A DNA stretch of 64,000 nucleotides from contig JBEKTD010000001.1 of the NCBI GenBank assembly GCA_049516395.1, positions 372,001-436,000 on the forward strand, read 5' to 3'. Of this stretch, positions 46,209 through 55,291 are shown in pieces. The position numbers were made by a program, and so were the translations under genes. The stretch comes from Fen-1362 sp049516395 (GTDB lineage Bacteria > Planctomycetota > Phycisphaerae > Sedimentisphaerales > Anaerobacaceae). The stretch's first letter is position 1, and the number at the start of each line of letters is the position of its first letter. The notes beneath the pieces are model-generated. The model had not been told where the DNA came from and searched no databases. It worked only from the letters and a program-made list of their open reading frames with translations.

Positions 46209-46717
46209 TTTTGGTTCTCCTGCAAACTAACGGATAAATCTGATTCCTGCTTTAAATTCGTTTCCTGCTCAATACTACGCCTTTCTCTGGTAAAGCTTAA
46301 AGTCGCTGTCTCATCAAGCTGTTTCTGCTCTAATTTTTCCTGTGCCTCAATATATTTTCTTTGTGCCTGTTCTCGCAGACGCTCCAAACCCTCCTTGAAT
46401 CGCCTTAGCCTCAAAACCTCTGCGATTTTCTCTTTTTGTTTTACCTCAAGTTCGCAAACGTTTGTCTTAAGCTTCTTTATCAGCTCGTCGGTTGTGGCTG
46501 AATTCCGCAGGAAAAATTCCTGTGTGCCCAGCCGTTCGCTTGGCTTCTCATTAACTATCGATTCAAGTATGTCCCTTAGTATCTGCTGTTGCGCAAGTAA
46601 GCTGCTTCGGGCCTGTGCCAGTTTATCTGTTATGACAAAGAGCTCTTGTGTTTTTATTTGTTCCTGTTTGGCCTTTACGTCGAGCACTCGCTGTAATCGC
46701 CATGTGAATCGCTTCAT
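46205..46717 (-). CDS. fliJ: FliJ, export ATPase-associated coiled-coil protein
   Basis: 170 residues, almost wholly coiled coil, opening 'FTWRLQRVLDVKAKQEQIKT' as FliJ does. It connects the FliI ATPase ring to FlhA. It follows fliI by 13 bp and overlaps the next gene by four bases. Normal length (~147-170). Confidence 0.9.
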   Translation of the reverse strand: MKRFTWRLQRVLDVKAKQEQIKTQELFVITDKLAQARSSLLAQQQILRDILESIVNEKPSERLGTQEFFLRNSATTDELIKKLKTNVCELEVKQKEKIAEVLRLRRFKEGLERLREQAQRKYIEAQEKLEQKQLDETATLSFTRERRSIEQETNLKQESDLSVSLQENQK

Positions 46718-46730
46718 TTATTCAGCTTCC

Positions 46731-48092
46731 TCAGTTCTCGTCGCCAAGCAGATTGTCCCATGTCTTGGTAATTACTAACATTTGCCCCAGGGTATCCTTA
46801 AGCATCGTTCTATGCCGGACCGGCTGAATGAGAAAATCTTTTATCCGGTCTATCAGGGTTATAGCCCCGTCAATTCGCCTGTTGCTTCCCGGCGAAAATG
46901 CTCCGATGTTAATCAGGTCTTCGGCGTCTGCGTATATCGCGTATATTTCACGCACTTTTCTTGCCGCTGCTTTGTGCTCTGCGGTTGTAACCACCGGCAT
47001 CAGACGGCTCACGCTGCCGAGAATGTCCACCGCTGGGAAATGTCCGCGCTCTGCAAGTTTACGGGACAATACTATATGCCCGTCAAGCAAACTCCTGGCG
47101 CTGTCCGCAACCGGGTCGCCCAGGTCGTCGTTTTCCACAAGAACGGTCAGTATCCCCGTGATACTGCCTTTTTCGGCATGTCCAAGCCGTTCGATTAGTC
47201 GAGGCATAAGCGCAAAAACGCTTGGGCAATAACCTTTTGTTGCGGGCGGCTCGCCGGCCGCAAGTCCTATCTCTCGCTGCGCCTGCGCAAACCGCGTCAG
47301 CGAATCCATCATAAACAGAACAGTTTTCCCTTTGTCCCTGAAATATTCCGCAACAGTTGCCGCGACGAATGCCGCCTTGACTCGCTGTATGGGCGGCGAA
47401 TCGGAGGTTGCCACCACGACAACGCTGCGGGAAAGACCATCGGCTCCGAGGTCATTTTCAAGGAATTCTCGCACCTCTCGACCTCGCTCGCCTATCAGGG
47501 CGACAACGTTTACATCCGCTTCGCTCGACGTGGCTATATCCCCCAGCAGCACGCTTTTGCCAACCCCGCTGCCCGCAAAAATGCCTACTCGCTGGCCTTT
47601 TCCACACGTTAGCAGCCCGTCAAGCGACCGGATACCGAGTGACAGCGGCTCACTTATCTTTGTCCTGCTCAACGGAGGCGGGCTGTCCGTATCAAGCGAT
47701 CTTTTTTCCGTTCCGGGCAAAGGCCCTTTATCGTCAATCGGTTCTCCTAACCCGTTAATGACCCTGCCGAGTATGCCGTTGCCTAAAGTAATTTGTCTGG
47801 GGGTGGTCCTGGCTGTTACAGCATCGCCTTGTGATATACCGGCTATATGCTCAAGCGGCAGCAAAATCAGATGGTTATTATTAAACCCTACCACCTCCGC
47901 CAGCACTCGCTTGCCGTCTCTAAGGTGAATCCCACATAACTCGCCAAGACCTACTATAGGCCCGTTGGATTCCACCGTCAGGCCGGAAACTTTGACAACA
48001 GTGCCCTGGCAATCCAGCAAGTTGATTGTGTTAAGCGCCGAATGCAGCCGCTCAAAATCAATTGTTAATTCTTCAGTGTAGTTTTCAGTCAT
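46731..48092 (-). CDS. fliI: FliI, flagellum-specific export ATPase
   Basis: 453 residues. F1-beta-like ATPase with Walker A GSGVGKS at 174-180, 'VVALIGERGREVREFLENDL', 'FMMDSLTRFAQAQREIGLAA' and 'GEPPATKGYCPSVFALMPRL'. C-terminal 'LINIGAFSPGSNRRIDGAIT' is standard. Energises export together with FliH and FliJ, whose genes flank it. Confidence 0.97.
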   Translation of the reverse strand: MTENYTEELTIDFERLHSALNTINLLDCQGTVVKVSGLTVESNGPIVGLGELCGIHLRDGKRVLAEVVGFNNNHLILLPLEHIAGISQGDAVTARTTPRQITLGNGILGRVINGLGEPIDDKGPLPGTEKRSLDTDSPPPLSRTKISEPLSLGIRSLDGLLTCGKGQRVGIFAGSGVGKSVLLGDIATSSEADVNVVALIGERGREVREFLENDLGADGLSRSVVVVATSDSPPIQRVKAAFVAATVAEYFRDKGKTVLFMMDSLTRFAQAQREIGLAAGEPPATKGYCPSVFALMPRLIERLGHAEKGSITGILTVLVENDDLGDPVADSARSLLDGHIVLSRKLAERGHFPAVDILGSVSRLMPVVTTAEHKAAARKVREIYAIYADAEDLINIGAFSPGSNRRIDGAITLIDRIKDFLIQPVRHRTMLKDTLGQMLVITKTWDNLLGDEN

Positions 48093-48095
48093 AAC

Positions 48096-48665
48096 TCACA
48101 TCGCCTTGCTCAGCGCCCTGGCGACCTGTTCAAGGTGACCGTCTATTAATGATTCGACCTTGCCTTTTGGCGTTTCGACAACACACTCCGCGGGCCCAAT
48201 CCCGGGGTCTGCGACAAGTTTTACGGAGGCAAGCATGCTGTCGCTTTTTTGCAGTTGCTGGCATTTGGCTAAATCCTGAGGATTCAGTCGCACTACGATA
48301 TTCTGACGTGCCGGTGCGTTGTTCAGCGCCTCCTGTACTATCGATTCGATTTGATAGTCGCCGTCTTTTACCTTTTGCGACAATATCTTTCTGGCTATCT
48401 CAATCGATAATTTTGCTATCGCCTGCCTGTGCTCAACAATCAGCCTCTCATATACAAATTGCAGTTTTTTTGCCGCCGCCTCCAGCATCTCCAGCGCCTT
48501 GTCATACTGCAACTTTTGAGTTTCCAGATTGGTCTGCATCGCGGTTTCGATATTTCCCCCTGAAACCGGCTCCAGTGAAAGTGGATCCATCACAGCCGAC
48601 CGGCTCTCGACGATATTTATCGAGCCGATTGGTCTTGGCAGTTTGACTGTTGGCATATCCGGCAT
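48096..48665 (-). CDS. fliH: FliH, regulator of the export ATPase
   Basis: 189 residues. A coiled coil at about 40-90, then the V-ATPase-E-like C-terminal domain 'AKLSIEIARKILSQKVKDGD' ... 'VVRLNPQDLAKCQQL' ... 'GIGPAECVVETPKGKVESLI'. Position between fliG and fliI is standard. Confidence 0.92.
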   Translation of the reverse strand: MPDMPTVKLPRPIGSINIVESRSAVMDPLSLEPVSGGNIETAMQTNLETQKLQYDKALEMLEAAAKKLQFVYERLIVEHRQAIAKLSIEIARKILSQKVKDGDYQIESIVQEALNNAPARQNIVVRLNPQDLAKCQQLQKSDSMLASVKLVADPGIGPAECVVETPKGKVESLIDGHLEQVARALSKAM

Positions 48666-48669
48666 AGGA

Positions 48670-49686
48670 CTAACTCTCTATGAACATAAGTTCGCCTTTG
48701 ATATTCAAATCCCGGAGAATCTTGACGATATCTTCTCTCGCTGCCGCTATATCTTCTTTCTTCGGAGACGACATAAGGGATGTTTCTTCGTCAATCATTG
48801 TGTTGGCGCGCTCCGATATATTTGACCGTATTTTTTGTTTTATCGCCGCGTCTACGTTATTCAGCGCAAATGCAAATTTCTTCGCGTCGATGCCGCGAAG
48901 TGCCTGCTGCAAAGACCTGTCTGTTACAAATACGATGTCTTCCCAGATTATCATCAGCTCCGCCACTTTATCGGCTGCATCGCTGTCTTTTTCCTTGATT
49001 GCGTTAATCAAACCGTCGCGCACTTCCTTGCCGAGATTCCGCAGAATCACCGCCACTTTTCTAAGTGATTGGTCTGGCGCTTGTGTAGCGGCGGCAATCG
49101 CCTCGGGGCGGGCCATTGCTTTCAGGTGTTCGTTTACCATACTCGCTATGCGCAACTTGGCTTCTATGCCTACGTTCTCTTTGCCCGTCATTCGACTTAT
49201 GACGCTAAGTCGAACTCCTTCTCCCAGCAAGCTGAGAACCTCTGAGCTTTTCTTGGGGTCCAGTTCCGACAGAATCACACCGATTGCCTGTGGGTGTTCG
49301 TTTTCAATTGCCTTGGTGAGCACCTTGGCCTCAACCGACCGGATTGGCATAAACGGGTCCCGCCTGTGCAGCAGGTTCCCGATTTCCTTTTCTATCTGCG
49401 TGGCTTTATCGGTTCCTACCGCGTTTTTAAGCATTTCGTCAAGAAAATTTTTGAATTGAGCCGTCTCGCCGCTACGAAGATAATTGCAAAAGTCCGCCGC
49501 AAGCTCCATGCTTTCCCTGCTGTCGCGGTATCCGGAAGCGTCCAGCACCGCAATTTCCAGCGCAAGCTCCTGTACTGTTTGCGGGTCCATTCCCTTAAGC
49601 AGGTCGCCTGCCGTAGGCGCGTCAAGCCCCATCAGCAGCATTGCCGCTTTTTGTTTGCTTTTAAGTTGTATTGTTGCTTCTGCCAT
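48670..49686 (-). CDS. fliG: FliG, C-ring rotor/torque protein
   Basis: 338 residues. All three FliG domains: N-terminal 'KQKAAMLLMGLDAPTAGDLL', middle 'NEHPQAIGVILSELDPKKSS' with the EHPQ motif, and C-terminal 'EDIVFVTDRSLQQALRGIDA' plus 'ANTMIDEE', which carry the charged residues that face MotA. Normal length. Lies between fliF and fliH. Confidence 0.97.
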   Translation of the reverse strand: MAEATIQLKSKQKAAMLLMGLDAPTAGDLLKGMDPQTVQELALEIAVLDASGYRDSRESMELAADFCNYLRSGETAQFKNFLDEMLKNAVGTDKATQIEKEIGNLLHRRDPFMPIRSVEAKVLTKAIENEHPQAIGVILSELDPKKSSEVLSLLGEGVRLSVISRMTGKENVGIEAKLRIASMVNEHLKAMARPEAIAAATQAPDQSLRKVAVILRNLGKEVRDGLINAIKEKDSDAADKVAELMIIWEDIVFVTDRSLQQALRGIDAKKFAFALNNVDAAIKQKIRSNISERANTMIDEETSLMSSPKKEDIAAAREDIVKILRDLNIKGELMFIES

Positions 49687-49707
49687 ATCGGTCAGCGTTT
49701 ATGTTTC

Positions 49708-51210
49708 TTATTTTTCCTGCAGCCAGTTCACAAATAATCGCCTTGCCTGGTCCGGGTTGCTTCGCATGACATCCGCCAACTGCCTGCGAACAACCACCGG
49801 CTCTGCCGCCGACGCTCCTCCCGTCAGCATTCCGACGGCTTCAGTTCCAGCCGGGAGCTGAACGGGCACCTCAGCCGCCGCTTTCTTGCTCGCTTTTGTG
49901 AATATCTTCAAAACTAATAACGCGCTGATTGCCATAATCCCAAGAGAGGCATTACGGGCAATGGCTATGTAATCCAGTTTCTTCGGGGGCTGTATATCTT
50001 CAGGCGTAACGGCAGGGTGGTAAAACTTCGCTTCGACCACTTTCAGCGAATCCTTGCCTTTAAGGTTAAGACCAAGCGCGGTCTCAATGAGTTTTTCCAC
50101 CTCTGTCAGCGGCATTATCTTGGCGGCTGCGCCCGCGGCTTGCGGCTGGTTTGTCTCGGCCGGCGACAGGTCAACTACAGCCGCTACCGACACCGAGGTT
50201 ACTACGCCCGGAACGCTGCTTTTTTGCTCGACTGTTTTGCCGACAAGGTATTCGGTCGTGGATGTTTCATCTTTCTTGACTCCGCCTGCCAGAGTTTTTC
50301 CCGCTTCTCCGCCGGTTGCTGGCTCCGTTTCGGAGTTACTCTTTGTCTCTTCCTTGGTTACTACTTTCCCTGTGGGGTTGTATGTTTCAGTAACCATTTG
50401 AATGCTCGTCATATTGACTTCCGCGCTTACCCGAACAGTAGCTCGTCCGGGTCCCAGGACAGTAATCAGCATCTGTTCCACTTTATTGGCAAGGTTCTGT
50501 TCGATCCGCTCTTTATAATCCTGAACGGTTCCCGCGTTGCTCGCCACCGCGCCATCCGACTGGCTGCTGAGCAGCCGGCCGTCGCTGTCAACTATGGTTA
50601 CGTTTTCAGTCTTGAGGCCTTCGATGCTGCCGGCCACTAAATTGGCGATTGCTGCGATATTTGTGTTGCTAAGCCGGTAACCGGGTTTAAGTTTCAATAC
50701 TATCGATGCGCTTGTCTGCGGCTTGCTGGAATTGAAAAGCACCTGCTCGTTGCTGACTATGTGGACCCTTGCGTACTGCACGCCATCTATCATCTGGATA
50801 CTCTTGGCAAGCTCGTCCTGAAGCGCACGCTTTAGATTAACGTTTTGAACAAACGGGCTTATGCCTATTTTCTCGTTGTCGAACAAGCTGTATCCGCCTT
50901 GGTCGCCTCCGGGCAGCCCATCCTTGGCCAGGTCAATCCTGAGCTGGTAAATTTTTTCTTTCGGGGCATAAATGCTTTTGCCTCCGTTGCGAAGCTCGTA
51001 TGCAATACCCTTCTCGCTTATTTTATCGGTAACTTTTGCCGCGTCTTCCGGACTGAGGTCTGCGTATAACATTTGCATATCGGGCATTTTGGCCCAGTGA
51101 GTCATCAGCATACCTATTGCGCCCATAGCCAGAATAATCGCCATCAGCAGCGCACGCTGAACCACGTTAATCTTTTGCCAGACCGCGACGATTTTTTGTA
51201 AGAAATTCAT
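49708..51210 (-). CDS. fliF: FliF, MS-ring protein
   Basis: 500 residues. Membrane helices near 20-40 and about 430-450. The ring-building motif 'MLYADLSPEDAAKVTDKISE' and 'LPGGDQGGYSLFDNEKIGIS', then 'NLKRALQDELAKSIQMIDGV', are typical. The C-terminal tail 'RRQLADVMRSNPDQARRLFV' is the FliG-binding segment. Standard length range. Confidence 0.97.
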   Translation of the reverse strand: MNFLQKIVAVWQKINVVQRALLMAIILAMGAIGMLMTHWAKMPDMQMLYADLSPEDAAKVTDKISEKGIAYELRNGGKSIYAPKEKIYQLRIDLAKDGLPGGDQGGYSLFDNEKIGISPFVQNVNLKRALQDELAKSIQMIDGVQYARVHIVSNEQVLFNSSKPQTSASIVLKLKPGYRLSNTNIAAIANLVAGSIEGLKTENVTIVDSDGRLLSSQSDGAVASNAGTVQDYKERIEQNLANKVEQMLITVLGPGRATVRVSAEVNMTSIQMVTETYNPTGKVVTKEETKSNSETEPATGGEAGKTLAGGVKKDETSTTEYLVGKTVEQKSSVPGVVTSVSVAAVVDLSPAETNQPQAAGAAAKIMPLTEVEKLIETALGLNLKGKDSLKVVEAKFYHPAVTPEDIQPPKKLDYIAIARNASLGIMAISALLVLKIFTKASKKAAAEVPVQLPAGTEAVGMLTGGASAAEPVVVRRQLADVMRSNPDQARRLFVNWLQEK

Positions 51211-51246
51211 ATCCTATGCCTGCCTCGGATGTTTATTAACCCCCGG

Positions 51247-51561
51247 TTACATCTGCATGTTCATTGTCTGTTTATAGGCGTCAATCAGCTTGTTCCTTAC
51301 GCCGACGAGCACTTTGAAGCTTATGTCTGCCTTTGCAACTGCCGCCACAACCGACGCGATATCATCATTGCGCCCCGCAAGCAGGTCCTGTATCGACATA
51401 TTCGATGACTGCTGATCCTGGTCCACGTTTGACAGGTATTTTTCGACTGCATTGACAGTTTTGGAGAATTCTCCCGTTTGCCCTGTTTCACCCTGCGGCT
51501 TTGATACCTGCTGTAGGGTGCCAGTTGTCGCCTGACCTATATTCGGGTTGAAATTAATCAT
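51247..51561 (-). CDS. fliE: FliE, MS-ring/rod adaptor
   Basis: 104 residues. C-terminal 'SFKVLVGVRNKLIDAYKQTM' matches the FliE family ending (FQxLxxVRNKLVxAYQEIM). Located between flgC and fliF, its usual place. Confidence 0.93.
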   Translation of the reverse strand: MINFNPNIGQATTGTLQQVSKPQGETGQTGEFSKTVNAVEKYLSNVDQDQQSSNMSIQDLLAGRNDDIASVVAAVAKADISFKVLVGVRNKLIDAYKQTMNMQM

Positions 51562-51576
51562 ATTCTTTCACCTCAC

Positions 51577-51981
51577 TTAGCGAAGAAGTTCGAGTGTCGT
51601 TTCTACCATTTGCTGATACCGTTTAAGAACCGCCGCGTTGGCTTGGTATGTACTGGTCGCAAGCGACAGGTTCATCATTTCGACGGGCAAGCTGACATTG
51701 GGCATATTAACGTAGCCATTTTTGTCTGCCTTGGGATTACCCGGGTCGAGCATCTTTTGGAAATCACTCGTATCCGTTGTAATTTTGTCAATCTCCACAC
51801 CGCTTATTTCGTCTTTTTGCGTTTTTAATACGGCTTCCAGCCGTCGGTAGGGTTCCCCTTTGCCTGCGTCTGTGGTTTGAGCATTGGCGATGTTCGAGGA
51901 GATTATCTCCATCTGCTTGTTTTGCGCACGCAAACCGGATACCGCTATATCTATTGGCCCATATGCGTTTTCTATTCTCAT
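51577..51981 (-). CDS. flgC: FlgC, proximal rod protein
   Basis: 134 residues. 'IAVSGLRAQNKQMEIISSNI' and 'ANAQTTDAGKGEPYRR' at the start, 'GYVNMPNVSLPVEMMNLSLA' and 'STYQANAAVLKRYQQMVETT' at the end are classic FlgC. Precedes fliE. Confidence 0.96.
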   Translation of the reverse strand: MRIENAYGPIDIAVSGLRAQNKQMEIISSNIANAQTTDAGKGEPYRRLEAVLKTQKDEISGVEIDKITTDTSDFQKMLDPGNPKADKNGYVNMPNVSLPVEMMNLSLATSTYQANAAVLKRYQQMVETTLELLR

Positions 51982-52018
51982 ATCTGCCTTTCGTTATCTA
52001 AACCGCCCGTAAATACGG

Positions 52019-52381
52019 TCATGTGATATTGATTGCAGTATCGATTTGAGCGTATTTTTTACTTAGCAGCCTTATGAACGTTGTGTACCTTAGAGTGTTT
52101 TTGACCATATCGCCGACCTCAGCTTCAAGGTTAACGTCGTTGCCGTTCGGATTTACCGCCGTGTTTTTCGGCTGGTAAAGCTCGGCTTTAAGCTCATCGA
52201 GGTTAACGTTTTCGGCGTCGCCCGATTCAATCGCTTTGGCGAGCATCTGCTCGAACTTAACCCCTAAGCGGCGATAGCCGGGCGTTTGAAGATTTGCTAC
52301 GTTGTTGGAGATAGCTTTCTGCCGGAGGGTCTCGGCTTTTATCCCGGACTCCAGCAGGTCGATTATGCCTGTTTTTGACAT
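52019..52381 (-). CDS. flgB: FlgB, proximal rod protein
   Basis: 120 residues. 'AISNNVANLQTPGYRRLGVK' and C-terminal 'VKNTLRYTTFIRLLSKKYAQ' identify FlgB. First gene of the basal-body operon; start about 65 bases after the predicted sigma-54 start site. Confidence 0.95.
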   Translation of the reverse strand: MSKTGIIDLLESGIKAETLRQKAISNNVANLQTPGYRRLGVKFEQMLAKAIESGDAENVNLDELKAELYQPKNTAVNPNGNDVNLEAEVGDMVKNTLRYTTFIRLLSKKYAQIDTAINIT

Positions 52382-52456
52382 ATGTCTTTCCCCAATAAAT
52401 CTGCCCCCCGCATACCTTCAGCAGGGGTGCGCACTTATTTCTTGCTATTCTGATAG

Positions 52457-52473
52457 TGCAATAATCGTGCCAA
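52457..52473 (-). promoter_or_regulatory. Consensus sigma-54 promoter of the flgB operon
   Basis: On the minus strand TTGGCACGATTATTGCA: a full match to the TTGGCACG-N4-TTGCA consensus. Predicted start near 52446. Confidence 0.92.
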
Positions 52474-52641
52474 ATTACTTCAGCAGGGGTTAAACCCTTG
52501 TTTTTCACTCAAAATCGGGCTTTCCTTCAAAAAAGGAGTCAGGAGTCGTTTTTTCTGTTTTCTTGCACGTTCGGATTCTATACACCAAGCCGGGTTTCTT
52601 GACGGGTAAATCGGCTTCTGAAAAATCCCCGATTTTTGTGT

Positions 52642-52658
52642 CCGGCAATTGTTGCCGG
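52642..52658. promoter_or_regulatory. Perfect palindrome between divergent sigma-54 promoters, candidate activator site
   Basis: CCGGCAA-TTG-TTGCCGG. Its centre is about 205 bases upstream of the flgB start site and 155 bases upstream of the fliK start site, a normal range for sigma-54 enhancers. Confidence 0.5.
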
Positions 52659-52778
52659 AAGATTTCACCACGTTATGGCTATCATGGGGATAACTCGCTA
52701 TGTGATAAAATTATATTGTGCGTTTAACTCCATTGTTAGCAAGTAGATACGAATATCACCTGCTGTGGGCAAATAAGC

Positions 52779-52794
52779 TGGCATCGTAATTGCT
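52779..52794 (+). promoter_or_regulatory. Sigma-54 promoter of fliK
   Basis: TGGCATCGTAATTGCT, GG at 52780-52781 and GC at 52792-52793, 10-base spacer. Predicted start near 52805, giving a very short leader before the ATG at 52821. Confidence 0.75.
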
Positions 52795-52820
52795 ACTTTA
52801 ATGGGAAAGGTAATAAAACT

Positions 52821-55274
52821 ATGAATATAAATTTAACGACAATTGTTGCTTTATCTGCTTCTTCAACCCAGTCGGCTGGCGGTCATTCCGCTAATAAAGC
52901 AGGCAGGTCAGATGACGCCACAGCAACTTCGGCAGGGGATAACCAGGTTGCCTCGGATACGGCAACAAACCGCACCGGCTATACTGATAACGAGGTTAGC
53001 GAGAAGACATCAACGGCAAGTTCGACTAAAGAATCGCAGGCGTCTCAGAGCAATGATACCCAAACAAAGGTAACAGATAAAACCGGTGGTAAGACGAGTT
53101 CCGACTTTAATAAGGTTCTTAAAAAACGTTTAAAACAGGATGAAGCAGAAACCGACCAGGATGCTGAACAAGACACAATCCAATCCCAAACATCCGTCGC
53201 CAATGACACCAGCCAGACAGCACAGGCCTGCAGTTTACCTGTAATTCAAGTTGAGGTTGCGACTCCGGAACAGCAGCAGCCAGCCGAGGATGTATCGACT
53301 TCGATTGAGCCAACCCAGATTATTCCGCAAACGGACCAGTCCGCTGTGCAAATTAACCAAACCGATTCGCAAACGAGCCAATCCGCCTCGCAAACCGACC
53401 AAACTACCACACAAACGAGTCAACCCGTTTCACGACTTCCGGTGCAAGCCGTTTCTGTTTCCTTGCCCCAGACCCAAACCGTTGATAATGGCGTTCAAGT
53501 CGCCCTTCAGGATACTCAGGGGCAGGTTGTCCAGTTGGACGCGTTGCAGCAGACACAGATATCTGTTTCGGACGAGGCACAGACAAAGACACAGGTGCAG
53601 GCGCAGAATTTGACAAATACTGCTCAGGCGACCGAGCCAACAACCCAGCAAATGCCGCAAATTTCTGTTATTAACCAAAGTCAGGACCAGTGGCAGCCAG
53701 CCGAGGATGTATCGACTTCGATTGAGCCAACCCAGATTATTCCGCAAACGAACCAGCCCACTGTGCAAATTAACCAAACCGATTTGCAAGCGAGCCGGTC
53801 CGCCTCGCAAACCGATCAAACTACCATACAGACGAGCCAAACTGTTTCACAGATTCCGGTGCAAGCCGTTTCTATTTCCTTGCCCCCGACACAAACCGTT
53901 GATAATAGCGTTCAAACCGCCTCTCAGAATACTCAAGGTCAGGTCATCCAGTGGGACGCCTTGCCACAGACACAGATAGCTGTTTTGGACGAGGCACAGG
54001 CAAAGACACAGGTGCAGGCGCAGAATTTGACAAATACCCCTCAGGTGACCGAGCCAACAACCCCGCAAATGCCGCAAATTCCTGTTATTAACCAGGGTCA
54101 GGAACAGCAGCAACAGGGGCAGGAGCAAACACAGCCGGTACCTGTGCAGATGACTTCTACAAGTACGGTAAACAATCAGGATGTCGCAGGAACAACGCAG
54201 AAAAGTACTGCTAACGATACAGTCAAATCGGATGTGCCTGTCAAATCATCACAGACGGATTCAGGCACGCCTGCTGTGACCTCAAATCAGGATAAAATCG
54301 ATTTTAACGCAAATGCGGTTTTGACATATTCAGCTAATCAGGCGGTTTCGGAGCAGCCCAAAGCCCAGTCGGTGGATTTGACTTCGACCATAATCCATCA
54401 GAACAGTGATGTGAGCTATGTTGCGACAACCACAACAACGGTAGGGCAGCAGACCGGAAAAGAAACGACGACCCGCTATAATGCCCAAAACAGGTCCGGC
54501 GGCAACCAGCAGGATAACCCCTTGCTGACCACGGATAGCCGGGCGACTTTATCAACGGTTAACGGGTTGGCCGGAGAATTTAATAAAGCCGGAATAGAAA
54601 AGGTTTCATTGGAGAATACCGTTTCTCAGCCACAGTCGAAATCACAGACAGATAGTTTGTCGGTTCAGTCATTGGGTCTGCAGGCGATGACTACTACTAC
54701 AACTACCGGCCATGTTACCGATGCCCAACCTGTCATTGCCAGTCACAGCGCAGCAACTACTAACAATACCTCTGCCCAGGATACCACGGCATCGCTGCGT
54801 GAGCAGATTTGTATGTCTGTTCAGAATTCCGTTCAGCAGGGCCAGCGTCAGATTACCATAAACCTCAATCCGCCTGAGCTTGGAAGGGTGTCGATAAAAT
54901 TCACCGAGCAAAGCGGCCAGCTTACTGGGTCGCTGGAGGTGACTAATTCCCAGACCAGGGCCGATATTCAGCAGGCGATGCCTGAAATGCTCCATTCCCT
55001 TGAGCAGTCCGGGATAAGCATAAAACGGATTGACGTTTCGCTTTCTGATATATCTGGTCAATCGAGCCATGATTTTTCGCGGGAAAGCGCGTCCCAGAAT
55101 CAGTGGGGGCAGCTCGCCCAGCAGGGTTTTGATAATACCAACGGCGGTCGATTTTATCAGGATTCGTATGTTGCCTCTTCACGTTTCAGCGGCACTTCAG
55201 AGTTCGGCGGCGATACGGGATACGACTGGAATCAAAGTTCTTCGTCGGAGAATTTGTTGAACGTTCTTATTTAA
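52821..55274 (+). CDS. fliK: FliK, hook-length control protein with internal duplication
   Basis: 817 residues, longer than the ~400 of enteric FliK. Residues ~1-620 are low-complexity, rich in Q, T and S. The C-terminal Flg_hook domain (about 655-745) is recognisable: 'QGQRQITINLNPPELGRVSI' and 'VTNSQTRADIQQAMPEMLHS'. A 139-residue block is tandemly duplicated (see repeat). FliK measures the hook and signals FlhB to switch substrates. Monocistronic under its own sigma-54 promoter, divergent from the basal-body operon. Confidence 0.9.
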   Translation: MNINLTTIVALSASSTQSAGGHSANKAGRSDDATATSAGDNQVASDTATNRTGYTDNEVSEKTSTASSTKESQASQSNDTQTKVTDKTGGKTSSDFNKVLKKRLKQDEAETDQDAEQDTIQSQTSVANDTSQTAQACSLPVIQVEVATPEQQQPAEDVSTSIEPTQIIPQTDQSAVQINQTDSQTSQSASQTDQTTTQTSQPVSRLPVQAVSVSLPQTQTVDNGVQVALQDTQGQVVQLDALQQTQISVSDEAQTKTQVQAQNLTNTAQATEPTTQQMPQISVINQSQDQWQPAEDVSTSIEPTQIIPQTNQPTVQINQTDLQASRSASQTDQTTIQTSQTVSQIPVQAVSISLPPTQTVDNSVQTASQNTQGQVIQWDALPQTQIAVLDEAQAKTQVQAQNLTNTPQVTEPTTPQMPQIPVINQGQEQQQQGQEQTQPVPVQMTSTSTVNNQDVAGTTQKSTANDTVKSDVPVKSSQTDSGTPAVTSNQDKIDFNANAVLTYSANQAVSEQPKAQSVDLTSTIIHQNSDVSYVATTTTTVGQQTGKETTTRYNAQNRSGGNQQDNPLLTTDSRATLSTVNGLAGEFNKAGIEKVSLENTVSQPQSKSQTDSLSVQSLGLQAMTTTTTTGHVTDAQPVIASHSAATTNNTSAQDTTASLREQICMSVQNSVQQGQRQITINLNPPELGRVSIKFTEQSGQLTGSLEVTNSQTRADIQQAMPEMLHSLEQSGISIKRIDVSLSDISGQSSHDFSRESASQNQWGQLAQQGFDNTNGGRFYQDSYVASSRFSGTSEFGGDTGYDWNQSSSSENLLNVLI
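53278..54111 (+). repeat. 417-bp tandem duplication inside fliK
   Basis: Copy 1 is 53278-53694 and copy 2 is 53695-54111. Both open with codons for QPAEDVSTSIEPTQIIPQT and are highly similar across the unit, staying in frame (139 residues each). Substitutions between the copies show it is not brand new. Confidence 0.88.
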
Positions 55275-55291
55275 TCGGGAAGACGACTGAT

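Larger units (their letters stand above)
52382..52820. other. 439-bp divergent regulatory region between flgB and fliK
   Basis: Holds sigma-54 promoters for both directions (52457-52473 minus, 52779-52794 plus), two copies of CTTCAGCAGGGGT (52416-52428 and 52478-52490) flanking the flgB promoter, and a perfect 17-bp palindrome CCGGCAATTGTTGCCGG at 52642-52658 midway. Short minus-strand frames here do not look like genes. Confidence 0.65.

Noticed and set aside
52480..52671. 63-codon minus-strand frame in the flgB-fliK gap
   Set aside because: Low-quality composition, overlaps the flgB promoter and the palindrome, no family resemblance.
53235..54128. Leu/Arg-rich minus-strand frames in fliK
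   Set aside because: Mirror images of the Q/T-rich duplicated region; each frame appears twice because the DNA is duplicated.
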